The translations under genes were made by a program, and so were the position numbers. Positions 39,968-48,760 of a DNA stretch of 64,000 nucleotides are shown here, piece by piece. Every line of letters begins with the position of its first letter. Positions within the stretch are counted from its first letter, which is position 1. The notes under the pieces were generated by a model, which worked only from the letters and a program-made list of their open reading frames with translations, did no database searches and was not told the DNA's origin. Source of the DNA: Allobosea sp039673065 (GTDB taxonomy: Bacteria > Pseudomonadota > Alphaproteobacteria > Rhizobiales > Beijerinckiaceae); NCBI RefSeq assembly GCF_039673065.1, contig NZ_JBDJKW010000005.1, forward strand, positions 1-64,000. Direction: 5' to 3'.

Positions 39968-42262
39968 ATGAAGAGCACCCTGTCGAGCGACCTGCGTTCG
40001 GGCGCATTGGTCTACCACCGCGCCCCCAAGCCCGGTAAGCTCGAGATCCAGGCCACCAAGCCCCTCGGCAACCAGCGCGACCTCGCGCTCGCCTATTCGC
40101 CCGGCGTCGCCGCCGCCTGCGAGGCGATCGTCGACGACCCGTCCCAGGCGGCCGAACTGACCGCGCGGCAGAACCTCGTCGCCGTGGTCACCAACGGCAC
40201 GGCGGTGCTCGGCCTCGGCGATATCGGCCCGCTGGCCTCGAAGCCGGTGATGGAGGGCAAGGCCGTCCTCTTCAAGAAGTTCGCCGGCATCGACTGCTTC
40301 GACATCGAGGTCGACCAGAAGGACATCGACAAGCTGGTCGACGCGATCGCGGTGCTGGAGCCAACCTTCGGCGGCATCAACCTCGAGGACATCAAGGGCC
40401 CCGAGTGCTTCGAGATCGAGGAGAAACTCAAGGCCCGGATGAACATCCCGGTCTTCCATGACGACCAGCACGGCACGGCGATCATCGTCGGCGCGGCGGT
40501 GCTGAACGGGCTCGACCTCGCCGGCAAGCGCATCGGCGAGGTCAAGATCGTCGTCTCCGGTGCCGGCGCAGCGGCGCTGGCCTGCACAAACCTGCTGATC
40601 GAGCTCGGCGCCAGGCGCGAGAACGTCTGGCTCACCGACATCGACGGCGTGGTGTTCAAGGGCCGCAACACGCTGATGGACCGCTGGAAGGAGGTCTATG
40701 CGCAGGAGACGGAGGCGCGCACCCTCTCCGACGTGATCGGCGACGCCGACATCTTCCTCGGCCTCTCGGCCGCCGGCGTGCTCAAGCCCGACATGCTGAA
40801 GCGCATGGCGCCGAAGCCGCTGATCCTGGCGCTGGCCAATCCGAACCCAGAGATCATGCCGGAGGAGGCGCTGGCCGCCCGCCCCGACGCGATGATCTGC
40901 ACCGGCCGCTCGGACTATCCGAACCAGGTCAACAACGTCCTGTGCTTCCCCTACATCTTCCGCGGCGCGCTCGACGTGCACGCCACGACGATCAACGAGG
41001 CGATGAAGCTCGCCGCGGTGCGCGCCATCGCGGCGCTGGCGCGCGAGGCGACCTCCGACGTCGCCGCCCGCGCCTATGGCGGCGAGGCACAGACCTTCGG
41101 CGCCACCTCGCTGATCCCCAACCCGTTCGACCCGCGCCTGATCCTGCGCATCGCGCCCGCTGTCGCCCAGGCGGCGATGACCACCGGCGTCGCCCGCAAG
41201 CCGCTGATCGACCTCGAGGCCTATCGCGAGGATTTGTCGCGCTTCGTCTTCCGCTCCGGCTTCCTGATGAAGCCGCTCTTTGCTCGCGCCAAGACCGACC
41301 CGAAGCGGGTGATCTATGCCGAGGGCGAGGACGAGCGCGTGCTGCGCGCCGCCCAGGTCGCGCTCGAGGAAGGGCTGGCGATCCCGATCCTGATCGGCCG
41401 CCCGAGCGTCATCGAGAGCCGCATCGAACGCTTCGGCCTGACGATCCGCCCCGGCGTCGACTTCGAGGTGGTCAATCCCGAGGACGATCCGCGCTATCGC
41501 GACTATGTCCAGACCTATCTCGATATCGCCGGGCGCCGCGGCATCACGCCCGACGCGGCGCGCGTGCTGGTGCGCACCAACAACACCGTGATCGCGGCGC
41601 TGGCCGTGATGCGCGGCGAGGCGGATGCGATGATCACCGGCCTCGAAGGCCGCTTCCTCTCGCGCCTCCGCCATATCCGCGACATCATCGGGCTGGAGCC
41701 CGGCGTCTCCGACATCGCGGCGATGACGCTGATCATCACCAGCGAGGGCGCCTTCTTCCTGGCGGACACCCATGTCCGCTACGATCCGACCGCCGAGGAG
41801 ATAGCCGACACGACGCTGCTCGCCGCCAGCCATGTCGAGCGCTTCGGCATCACGCCGAAGATCGCCCTGCTCTCGCATTCCGATTTCGGCGCGGCCGACA
41901 CGCCGAGCGCGCTGAAGATGCGCAAGGCGCTGAAGCTGATCCGCGAGCGCGCGCCCGATCTCGAATGCGACGGCGAGATGGAGGCCAGCACCGCGCTGGT
42001 CGCCAGCATGCGCGACCGCGTCCTGCCCTCCTCGCGGCTGAAGGGCATCGCCAACGTGCTGATCTTCCCCAATCTGGACGCCGCCAATATCGGCTACCAG
42101 TTCGCCCGCGTGCTCTCGGACGCGCTGCCGGTGGGGCCGATCCTGATGGGCACCGCCAAGCCGGTGCACATCCTGACGAGCTCGGTCACCGCCCGCGGCG
42201 TCGTCAACATGACCGCCGTCGCGGTCGCCGAAGCGCAGGGCAAGGCCGCTTCCGCCTCCTGA
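39968..42262 (+). CDS. maeB: NADP-dependent malic enzyme fused to phosphotransacetylase-like domain
   Basis: Multimodular malic enzyme of 764 residues that decarboxylates malate to pyruvate with NADP+. The N-terminal malic domain contains LAYSPGVAAACEAI, GTAVLGLGDIGPLASKPVMEGKA and the metal/substrate region FHDDQHGTAIIVGAAVLNGL. The NAD-binding part has VSGAGAAALACTNLL. The C-terminal 330 residues are phosphotransacetylase-like (RVIYAEGEDERVLRAAQVAL, FPNLDAANIGYQ), a domain that is regulatory rather than active in MaeB. A separate promoter is expected in the 115 bp upstream. The ATG at 39968 has no strong ribosome site. Confidence 0.95.
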   Translation: MKSTLSSDLRSGALVYHRAPKPGKLEIQATKPLGNQRDLALAYSPGVAAACEAIVDDPSQAAELTARQNLVAVVTNGTAVLGLGDIGPLASKPVMEGKAVLFKKFAGIDCFDIEVDQKDIDKLVDAIAVLEPTFGGINLEDIKGPECFEIEEKLKARMNIPVFHDDQHGTAIIVGAAVLNGLDLAGKRIGEVKIVVSGAGAAALACTNLLIELGARRENVWLTDIDGVVFKGRNTLMDRWKEVYAQETEARTLSDVIGDADIFLGLSAAGVLKPDMLKRMAPKPLILALANPNPEIMPEEALAARPDAMICTGRSDYPNQVNNVLCFPYIFRGALDVHATTINEAMKLAAVRAIAALAREATSDVAARAYGGEAQTFGATSLIPNPFDPRLILRIAPAVAQAAMTTGVARKPLIDLEAYREDLSRFVFRSGFLMKPLFARAKTDPKRVIYAEGEDERVLRAAQVALEEGLAIPILIGRPSVIESRIERFGLTIRPGVDFEVVNPEDDPRYRDYVQTYLDIAGRRGITPDAARVLVRTNNTVIAALAVMRGEADAMITGLEGRFLSRLRHIRDIIGLEPGVSDIAAMTLIITSEGAFFLADTHVRYDPTAEEIADTTLLAASHVERFGITPKIALLSHSDFGAADTPSALKMRKALKLIRERAPDLECDGEMEASTALVASMRDRVLPSSRLKGIANVLIFPNLDAANIGYQFARVLSDALPVGPILMGTAKPVHILTSSVTARGVVNMTAVAVAEAQGKAASAS

Positions 42263-42270
42263 GGCCGGCA

Positions 42271-42298
42271 GCGCCGGCGCGGCACGCCGCGCCGGCGC
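42271..42298 (+). terminator. Terminator-like hairpin after maeB
   Basis: GCGCCGGCGCGG and CCGCGCCGGCGC form a perfect 12-bp stem with a 4-nt loop starting eight bases after the stop. No T-run follows, as is common in high-GC genomes. Confidence 0.65.
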
Positions 42299-42419
42299 GA
42301 TCCGCCACGCTCGCTCCCCCCGCCCCCGAAGCCTTTTCGGCCTTGGCGAGCGCGGTGGGCTGCGCTCATACTCGCCAGCATGCGGGAAGGGGCCCGTCCG
42401 AATCATTCGGAGAGCGCGC

Positions 42420-44039
42420 ATGTGTGACATCGGTCGTCGGCGAAGCCTGGTGATCTCGGCGCGGCGGGGCGCGCTGGCCTTTCTCCTCCTGCTCGGGATG
42501 AACTGCGCGGCACTGGCACAGGTGGTCTTCCACCGCGGCAATGACGGCGACCCCGAGACGCTCGACGCCCACAAGACCTCGACGGTGAGCGAGGCGCATC
42601 TGCTGCGCGACCTCTCCGAAGGCCTCGTCATCCACAACATGAACGGCGAGGTCGTTCCCGGCGTCGCCGAGAGCTGGGAGATGAGCGAGGACGGGCTGCG
42701 CTACCTGTTCAGGCTGCGGGCCGACGCGAAATGGTCGAACGGCGATCCCGTCACGGCCGAGGATTTCGTCTTCTCGCTGCGGCGGATCCTGACGCCCGCC
42801 ACGGGGGCGAAATACGCCAACATCCTCTACCCGATCCGCAATGCCGAGCGCTTCAACAAGGGCACTGACGGTGTCATGGTCGCCGATCTCGGCGTCGTCG
42901 CGCGCGATCCCCGCACGCTCGAGATCACGCTGGAGCGGCCGACGCCCTATTTCCTCGAATTGCTGACGCACCAGACCGGGCTGCCGGTCCATCCGCGCTC
43001 GGTCGAGACCCATGGCGCCGCGTTCGTGAAGCCCGAGAACTGGGTCTCCAACGGCGCCTATGTGCTCAAGGAGTTCGTGCCGAACTCGCATATCCGGCTC
43101 GACCGCAACGAGCAGTTCCACGACCGGGCCAATGTCAGGATCGACCGGGTGATCTACTATCCCGCGCCCGACCTCGCGGCGGCGGCGCGCCGCTTCCAGG
43201 CCGGCGAGCTGCACATGACGACCGACATCCCGGCCGACCAGATCAAGCAGCTGCGCGAGAAGCTCGGCGACCAGGTCAAGGTCGCGCCCTATCTCGGCAC
43301 GTATTTCCTGGTCGTGAACAGCGCCAAGAAGCCCTTCGACGATCTCCGGGTGCGCCGGGCGCTGTCCATGGCGATCGACCGGGAGTTCATCGCCGACGAG
43401 ATCTGGGCCGGGACGATGCTGCCGGCCTATGGGGTGATCCCGCCCAATATCGGCAATTACGGCGAGCGCGCCGAGGCCGACTTCAAGGCGATGTCGCCCA
43501 TCGACCGCGAGGAGGAGGCCAGGCGCCTGCTCGAGGCTGCGGGCTACGGGCCGCGCATGCCGCTGACAGTCGAGCTGCGCTACAACACCACCGACAACAA
43601 CCGCCGGACCGCCATCGCCATCGCCGAGCAGTGGAAGGCGATCGGCGTCGAGACGCGCTTCGTCAACACCGACGGCAAGACTCACTTCGCCTTCCTGCGC
43701 GACGGCGGCGATTTCGACGTGGCCCGCTATGGCTGGATCGGCGACTATTCCGACCCGCAGAACTTCCTCTTCCTGTTCCAGAGCGACAACGCCGGCTTCA
43801 ACTCCGGCAAGTACAGCAACCCGCAATTCGACGCGCTGCTGAAGCGCGGCGCCGAGGAGCTCGACATCGGCCGGCGTGCCGCGATCCTGCGCGAGGCGGA
43901 CGCGATCCTCGCCGCAGAGCAGCCCTGGATCCCCCTGCTCTACTACTCCTCGAAGAACCTGGTCTCGCCCAAGCTGGAGGGCTTCCGCCAGAACCTGCGC
44001 GGGGCCCTGCCGACCCGCTTCATGAGCCTGAAGCCCTGA
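42420..44039 (+). CDS. Oligopeptide ABC transporter substrate-binding protein, OppA type
   Basis: Periplasmic receptor of SBP family 5, 539 residues. Signal sequence RRGALAFLLLLGMNCAALAQ; mature start VVFHRGNDGDPETLDAHKTS. Other family features are LSEGLVIHNMNGEVVPGVAESWEMSEDG, SNGDPVTAEDFVFSLRRI and VRRALSMAIDREFI. It resembles OppA/MppA more than DppA because of the LFRLRADAKWSNG pattern. First gene of the second peptide-transporter operon. A 15-bp palindrome, TCCGAATCATTCGGA, lies eight bases before the ATG (42397-42411) and could block translation or bind a regulator. Confidence 0.93.
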   Translation: MCDIGRRRSLVISARRGALAFLLLLGMNCAALAQVVFHRGNDGDPETLDAHKTSTVSEAHLLRDLSEGLVIHNMNGEVVPGVAESWEMSEDGLRYLFRLRADAKWSNGDPVTAEDFVFSLRRILTPATGAKYANILYPIRNAERFNKGTDGVMVADLGVVARDPRTLEITLERPTPYFLELLTHQTGLPVHPRSVETHGAAFVKPENWVSNGAYVLKEFVPNSHIRLDRNEQFHDRANVRIDRVIYYPAPDLAAAARRFQAGELHMTTDIPADQIKQLREKLGDQVKVAPYLGTYFLVVNSAKKPFDDLRVRRALSMAIDREFIADEIWAGTMLPAYGVIPPNIGNYGERAEADFKAMSPIDREEEARRLLEAAGYGPRMPLTVELRYNTTDNNRRTAIAIAEQWKAIGVETRFVNTDGKTHFAFLRDGGDFDVARYGWIGDYSDPQNFLFLFQSDNAGFNSGKYSNPQFDALLKRGAEELDIGRRAAILREADAILAAEQPWIPLLYYSSKNLVSPKLEGFRQNLRGALPTRFMSLKP

Positions 44040-44089
44040 GGCCGCGTAACGGGCGCGGCGATCCGCCGCCCGCGCCGGGATAGAACGCC

Positions 44090-45010
44090 GTGCCGAGCTA
44101 CATCCTGCGCCGCCTCGCCACCGCCCTGCCCACGCTCTTCGTGGTGGTGACGCTCTCCTTCTTCCTGATGCGGCTGGCGCCGGGCGGCCCGTTCGACCTC
44201 GAACAGCCACTCGAGGCCAAGGTGATGGCGAACCTGCGGCGGATCTACCGGCTCGACCAGCCGCTTCTCGCGCAGTACCTGACCTATCTCGGCGCGCTTC
44301 TGCGCGGCGATTTCGGCCCGTCCTTCTATTTCCGCGACTTCACCATCGGCGAGCTCTTCGCGCACGGGCTGCCGGTCTCGATGCGGCTCGGCGCCAGCGC
44401 ATTGCTGCTGGCGCTGGCGATCGGCGGTCCGCTGGGGGTGCTCGCCGCCTTCCGGCACAACCGCCTCGCCGACCATGCAGTGATGGGCTTCGCCACCGCC
44501 GGCATCACCATCCCGAGCTTCGTCGTCGCCCCCGTGCTGCAGCTCGTCTTCGGGCTCGGCCTCGCCTGGCTGCCGGTCGGCGGCTGGAACGGTGGCGCCG
44601 TCCGCAACACCATCCTGCCGATCGTCACGCTCGCCCTGCCGCAGATCGCGGTGATCGCCCGGATGATGCGGGCGGCGATGATCGAGACACTGTGCGCCGA
44701 CCATATCCGCACGCTCAGGGCGCAGGGGCTGCCGGCCGCGACCATCGCCCTTCACGCCGCGCGTGGCGCCGCCCTGCCGGTGTTGTCCTATCTCGGCCCG
44801 GCCGCGGCGGCGCTGCTCACCGGCTCGGTAGTGGTGGAGACGATCTTCGGCATCCCCGGCATCGGCCGCTACTTCGTCGAGGGCGCGCTGAACCGAGACT
44901 ACACTCTGGTCATGGGCACGGTCGTCGTGGTCGCGATCTTCGTGCTCGTCTTCAATCTCGCGGTCGACATCCTCTACGCGCTGCTCGATCCGCGCGTCAG
45001 GCCGGAGTGA
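44090..45010 (+). CDS. Oligopeptide ABC transporter permease, OppB type
   Basis: Permease of 306 residues starting at GTG 44090 (MPSYILRRLATALPTLFVVV). It carries the OppB features FLMRLAPGGPFDLEQPLEAKV and LDQPLLAQYLTYLGALLRGDFGPS. GSVVVETIFGIPGIGRYFVEGAL lies near the C-terminus. It is followed by the OppC-type gene after four bases. Confidence 0.94.
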   Translation: MPSYILRRLATALPTLFVVVTLSFFLMRLAPGGPFDLEQPLEAKVMANLRRIYRLDQPLLAQYLTYLGALLRGDFGPSFYFRDFTIGELFAHGLPVSMRLGASALLLALAIGGPLGVLAAFRHNRLADHAVMGFATAGITIPSFVVAPVLQLVFGLGLAWLPVGGWNGGAVRNTILPIVTLALPQIAVIARMMRAAMIETLCADHIRTLRAQGLPAATIALHAARGAALPVLSYLGPAAAALLTGSVVVETIFGIPGIGRYFVEGALNRDYTLVMGTVVVVAIFVLVFNLAVDILYALLDPRVRPE

Positions 45011-45014
45011 GGCG

Positions 45015-46139
45015 ATGAGCGCCGTCGCCTCCGCACGCACCGCCCCGCCCGCCGGCCGCTCGCTCTGGCAGGATGCCGCCCGGCGCCTGCGCGCCAACCG
45101 TGCCGCCATGGCGAGCCTGGCGGTGCTGGTCGCGATGGCGCTCGCCTGCCTGGTCGGCCCCTGGCTGACCGGCCATCCGCACGACCGGGCCTATCGCGAC
45201 TATGTCCGCGTCCCGGCGAGCCTGGAGGCGCACCCGCGCGCCGAGGCCCTGCCGGAAGCGGTGCGCCGCATCGCCGCGCGCATGCGGGCGAGCGTGGTCG
45301 AGACGGGCCAATCGGGCGAGGATCTGCGCGTGGTGCTGACCGCCGCGCGGCCGATCGACCAGCGGCTGCTGGCCTATTTCGAGCGCTCCGACCTGTTCGG
45401 GCCGGCCCGGCTCGTCGCCAGCGAGGAGGACGGGCGGCGGCTGGTGTTGAGCGTGCCGATCGAGCGTCAGCGCTTCCTCTTGGGCACGGACGGCAACGGG
45501 CGCGACCTGCTCACCCGCACGCTGATGGCGGGCCGGGTCTCGCTCGCCATCGGCCTGCTCGCCACCGGCGTCGCACTGGTGATCGGCGTGACCTATGGCG
45601 CGGTGGCGGGCTATGCCGGCGGGCGCATCGACATGGTGATGATGAGGGTGGTCGACGTGCTCTACGCGCTGCCCTTCATCTTCCTCGCCATCCTGCTCGT
45701 GGTGTTCTTCGGGCGGAACCTCGTGCTGATGTTCATCGCGGTCGGTGCGATCGAATGGCTCGACATGGCCCGCATCGTGCGCGGGCAGACGCTGTCGATC
45801 CGGCGGCGCGACTATGTGCTGGCGGCGGAAGCGCTGGGCGTGCCGCCGGGCGGCGTGCTGCGGCGGCATATCGTGCCCAACCTGCTCGGCCCGCTGATCG
45901 TCTACGTGACCCTGCTGGTGCCCAAGGTCATCCTGCTCGAGAGCTTCCTCTCCTTCCTCGGGCTCGGCGTGCAGGAACCGATGACGAGCTGGGGCGTGCT
46001 GATCGCCGACGGCGCCCGGGCCATCCAGGGCGAACCCGGGCTGCTCGCCTTCCCCGCCGCCTTCCTGGTGACGACGCTGTTCGCGCTGAACTTCCTCGGG
46101 GACGGCCTGCGCGACGCGCTCGACCCGCGGGAGCGCTGA
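45015..46139 (+). CDS. Oligopeptide ABC transporter permease, OppC type
   Basis: Permease of 374 residues, longer than the usual 300 because about 80 residues (roughly 65-145) of periplasmic sequence lie between the first helix and FLLGTDGNGRDLLTRTLMAGRVSLA, as in YejE/OppC proteins. The EAA loop is LAAEALGVPPGGVLRRHIVPNL, and the end LGDGLRDALDPRER is typical. It pairs with the preceding OppB-type permease. Confidence 0.93.
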   Translation: MSAVASARTAPPAGRSLWQDAARRLRANRAAMASLAVLVAMALACLVGPWLTGHPHDRAYRDYVRVPASLEAHPRAEALPEAVRRIAARMRASVVETGQSGEDLRVVLTAARPIDQRLLAYFERSDLFGPARLVASEEDGRRLVLSVPIERQRFLLGTDGNGRDLLTRTLMAGRVSLAIGLLATGVALVIGVTYGAVAGYAGGRIDMVMMRVVDVLYALPFIFLAILLVVFFGRNLVLMFIAVGAIEWLDMARIVRGQTLSIRRRDYVLAAEALGVPPGGVLRRHIVPNLLGPLIVYVTLLVPKVILLESFLSFLGLGVQEPMTSWGVLIADGARAIQGEPGLLAFPAAFLVTTLFALNFLGDGLRDALDPRER

Positions 46140-46142
46140 GCC

Positions 46143-47735
46143 GTGGACGCACCGCTTCTGCGCATCCGCGATCTCCATGTGCGCTTCGACGGGCGCGACG
46201 GCAGGGTGGATGCGGTCCGCGGGCTCGACCTCGACCTCGAGGCGGGCGAGTTCCTCGGCATCGTCGGCGAGTCCGGCTCCGGCAAGAGCCAGGCCATGAT
46301 GGCCGCGATGGGCCTCCTCGCGGCCAACGGCACCGCCTCAGGCTCCGTCCGCTACCGCGGCAGCGAGATCCTCGGCCTGCCGCCCGCGGCGCTCAACGCC
46401 TATCGCGGCCGGCGAATCGCCATGATCTTCCAGGAGCCGATGACCTCGCTCGATCCGCTGTTCCGCATCGGCGCGCAGATCGCGGCGCCGCTGCGCCGGC
46501 ATCTCGGGCTCTCGCGCCGGGCGGCACGGGCGCGCGCGCTGGAACTACTGGAGCTGGTGCGCATGCCGCAGCCGGAGCGGCGGCTCGACAGCTACCCGCA
46601 CGAACTCTCCGGCGGCCAGCGCCAGCGCGTGATGATCGCCATGGCCCTCGCCGCCGACCCCGACATCCTGATCGCCGACGAGCCGACCACAGCGCTCGAC
46701 GTGACGATCGAGGCGGAAATCCTCGCATTGATCGCCGATCTGCGCGCCCGGCTCGGCATGGCGGTGATCCTGATCAGCCATGATCTCGGGCTGGTGCGCC
46801 GCCATGCCGGGCGGATCGTGGTGATGAAGGACGGCGCCGTGGTCGAGGAAGGCCCGACCGAGACGATCCTGACCCGGCCACGCCAGTCCTATACCCGCGC
46901 ACTGGTCGCAGCCGAACCGAGCGGCCGCAAGTCGCCGCCGCCGGCCGGTGCGCCGGTGCTGCTGGAGGCGCGCGAGGTGCGCGTCACCTACGACCTCTCG
47001 CGCGGCTTCCTCGGGCGTCATCGCCTGGCGCTGCATGCGGTCGACGGCGTCTCGCTGACGATAAGCCGCGGCCAGACTCTCGGGCTGGTCGGCGAATCCG
47101 GCTCCGGCAAGTCGACGCTGGGGCGCGCGCTGCTGAAGCTCGTTCCGGCCGCGGGCGAGATCCGCTTCGAAGACCGGGCGCTGGCGCCACTCGACCGGCG
47201 GGCGATGCGACCGCTGCGCCGGCACCTGCAATCGGTGTTCCAGGACCCTTACGGCTCGCTGTCGCCGCGCATGACCGTCGGCGAGATCGTCACCGAGGGG
47301 CTGCTGGTGCACGAGCCGGGGCTGAGCCGAGTGCAGCGCGACGGCCGGGCCGCCGACGCGCTGGCCGAGGTCTCGCTCGATCCCGCGATGCGCAACCGCT
47401 ATCCGCACGAATTCTCCGGCGGCCAGCGCCAGCGCATCGCGATCGCCCGCGCGATGATCCTCAAGCCGGCGCTGGTCGTGCTCGACGAGCCGACCTCGGC
47501 GCTCGACCGCACGGTGCAGGCCAGCATCTGCCGCCTGCTCGCCGAACTGCAGGCGAAGCACGACCTCGCCTTCCTGTTCATCAGCCATGATCTCGCCGTG
47601 GTGCGCGCCATGGCCGACACGGTGATGGTGATGAAGGACGGGCGCGTGGTCGAAGCGGGGCCGACGGAGACGATCCTGGCACGGCCGCAGCAGGACTATA
47701 CCAAGCGCCTGGTCGAGGCGGCACTCCGGCACTGA
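46143..47735 (+). CDS. Peptide ABC transporter ATPase with two fused ABC domains (OppDF/YejF-like)
   Basis: 530 residues holding both ATPases of a peptide importer in one chain. Domain 1 (about 1-260) has Walker A GESGSGKSQ, MIFQEPMTSLDPLF, LSGGQRQRV and LIADEPTTALDVT. Domain 2 (about 275-530) has GESGSGKST, SVFQDPYGSLSPRM, FSGGQRQRI and VVLDEPTSALDRT. The fusion matches YejF/GsiA and explains why only one ATPase gene follows the permeases. The start is GTG 46143, three bases after the OppC-type stop. It contrasts with the dpp operon, which keeps two separate ATPases. Confidence 0.95.
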   Translation: MDAPLLRIRDLHVRFDGRDGRVDAVRGLDLDLEAGEFLGIVGESGSGKSQAMMAAMGLLAANGTASGSVRYRGSEILGLPPAALNAYRGRRIAMIFQEPMTSLDPLFRIGAQIAAPLRRHLGLSRRAARARALELLELVRMPQPERRLDSYPHELSGGQRQRVMIAMALAADPDILIADEPTTALDVTIEAEILALIADLRARLGMAVILISHDLGLVRRHAGRIVVMKDGAVVEEGPTETILTRPRQSYTRALVAAEPSGRKSPPPAGAPVLLEAREVRVTYDLSRGFLGRHRLALHAVDGVSLTISRGQTLGLVGESGSGKSTLGRALLKLVPAAGEIRFEDRALAPLDRRAMRPLRRHLQSVFQDPYGSLSPRMTVGEIVTEGLLVHEPGLSRVQRDGRAADALAEVSLDPAMRNRYPHEFSGGQRQRIAIARAMILKPALVVLDEPTSALDRTVQASICRLLAELQAKHDLAFLFISHDLAVVRAMADTVMVMKDGRVVEAGPTETILARPQQDYTKRLVEAALRH

Positions 47736-47839
47736 GGCAGCAATGCGCGGCGCGCCGATCCGTCACGGCGGCGACACTCTCGCGCCCGCCGGAGCCTTCC
47801 GCTAGGACTGGGCTTCCCGTCCGCGAAGAGACCTGTCCG

Positions 47840-48700
47840 ATGAGCCGTATCGTCTACGTCAATGGCGCCTATCTCCCGGAAGAGGAGGCGACGATCTCGA
47901 TCTTCGACCGCGGTTTCGTCTTCGGCGATGGCATCTACGAGGTCTCGGCGGTGATCGGCGGCAAGCTGGTGGACTGCGAGGCGCATCTGGAGCGGCTGGA
48001 GCGCTCGGCCAGGGAAATCGGCCTCGCCCTGCCCTGCTCGCGCGACGAGCTGGTCGCCATCCACCGCGAGCTGATCAGCCGCAACGGCCTCGACGAGGGC
48101 GGCATCTATCTCCAGGTGACGCGCGGCGCCGCCGACCGCGACTTCCCCTTCCCGCCGGCCGGCACCCGGCCGACGCTGGTGCTGTTCACCCAGGCACGCA
48201 ACTTCGTTGACGCGCCGAGCGTCAAGACCGGCATCAAGGTCGTCTCGACCCCCGACCTGCGCTGGGCGCGCCGCGACATCAAGAGCGTGAACCTGCTCGC
48301 CCCGGTCCTCGCCAAGCAGTTCGCCGCCGAGAACGGCGCGCAGGAGGCCTGGCTGCTCGAGGGCGAGATGGTGACCGAGGGCGCCTCCTCCACCGCCTGG
48401 ATCGTCAAGGGCAAGACGCTGGTCTCGCGTCCGCTCTCCAACAAGGTGCTGCCGGGCATCACCCGCCGCGCCGTGCTGGCTTATATCGCCGAGAGCGGCT
48501 TCACCTTCGAGGAGCGCGAATTCTCGCTGCAGGAAGCGCTGGACGCCGACGAGGCCTTCATCACCTCGGCGACCAGCCTCGTGATGCCGGTGACCTCGAT
48601 CGACGGGCACACCGTCCACAACGGCGCACCCGGCCCGACCTCGCTCCGCCTGCGCGAGATCTATGTCGACTTCGCCCGCAAGGGCGGCGTGCTGGGGTGA
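47840..48700 (+). CDS. D-amino acid aminotransferase-like, fold type IV PLP enzyme
   Basis: 286-residue transaminase of the D-alanine/branched-chain aminotransferase fold type IV. Features are YVNGAYLPEEEATISIFDRG, the family motif GFVFGDGIYEV, the PLP lysine in RRDIKSVNLLAPVLAK and GEMVTEGASSTAWIV. The last motif and the short length favour D-amino acid aminotransferase over IlvE. It lies 105 bp after the peptide-transporter ATPase, so it may use D-amino acids from imported muropeptides or be independent. It converges on the guanine deaminase gene across a palindrome. Confidence 0.88.
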   Translation: MSRIVYVNGAYLPEEEATISIFDRGFVFGDGIYEVSAVIGGKLVDCEAHLERLERSAREIGLALPCSRDELVAIHRELISRNGLDEGGIYLQVTRGAADRDFPFPPAGTRPTLVLFTQARNFVDAPSVKTGIKVVSTPDLRWARRDIKSVNLLAPVLAKQFAAENGAQEAWLLEGEMVTEGASSTAWIVKGKTLVSRPLSNKVLPGITRRAVLAYIAESGFTFEEREFSLQEALDADEAFITSATSLVMPVTSIDGHTVHNGAPGPTSLRLREIYVDFARKGGVLG

Positions 48701-48706
48701 GCGCCC

Positions 48707-48752
48707 CCCCGTCATTCCGGGGCGCCCGAAGGGCGAACCCGGAATGACGGGG
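48707..48752. terminator. Long palindrome between convergent genes, likely bidirectional terminator
   Basis: CCCCGTCATTCCGGG (48707-48721) pairs exactly with CCCGGAATGACGGGG (48738-48752), with an inner GCCC/GGGC stem. This GTCATTCCGGG-type palindrome is a familiar dispersed repeat in Hyphomicrobiales genomes, but here it sits precisely between converging stops (48700 and 48761). Confidence 0.7.
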
Positions 48753-48760
48753 TGGGTGGT

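Noticed and set aside
39872..42640. A 922-codon minus-strand open frame over the malic enzyme
   Set aside because: Low-complexity shadow of maeB with no recognisable domain; the plus strand encodes a full-length conserved enzyme.
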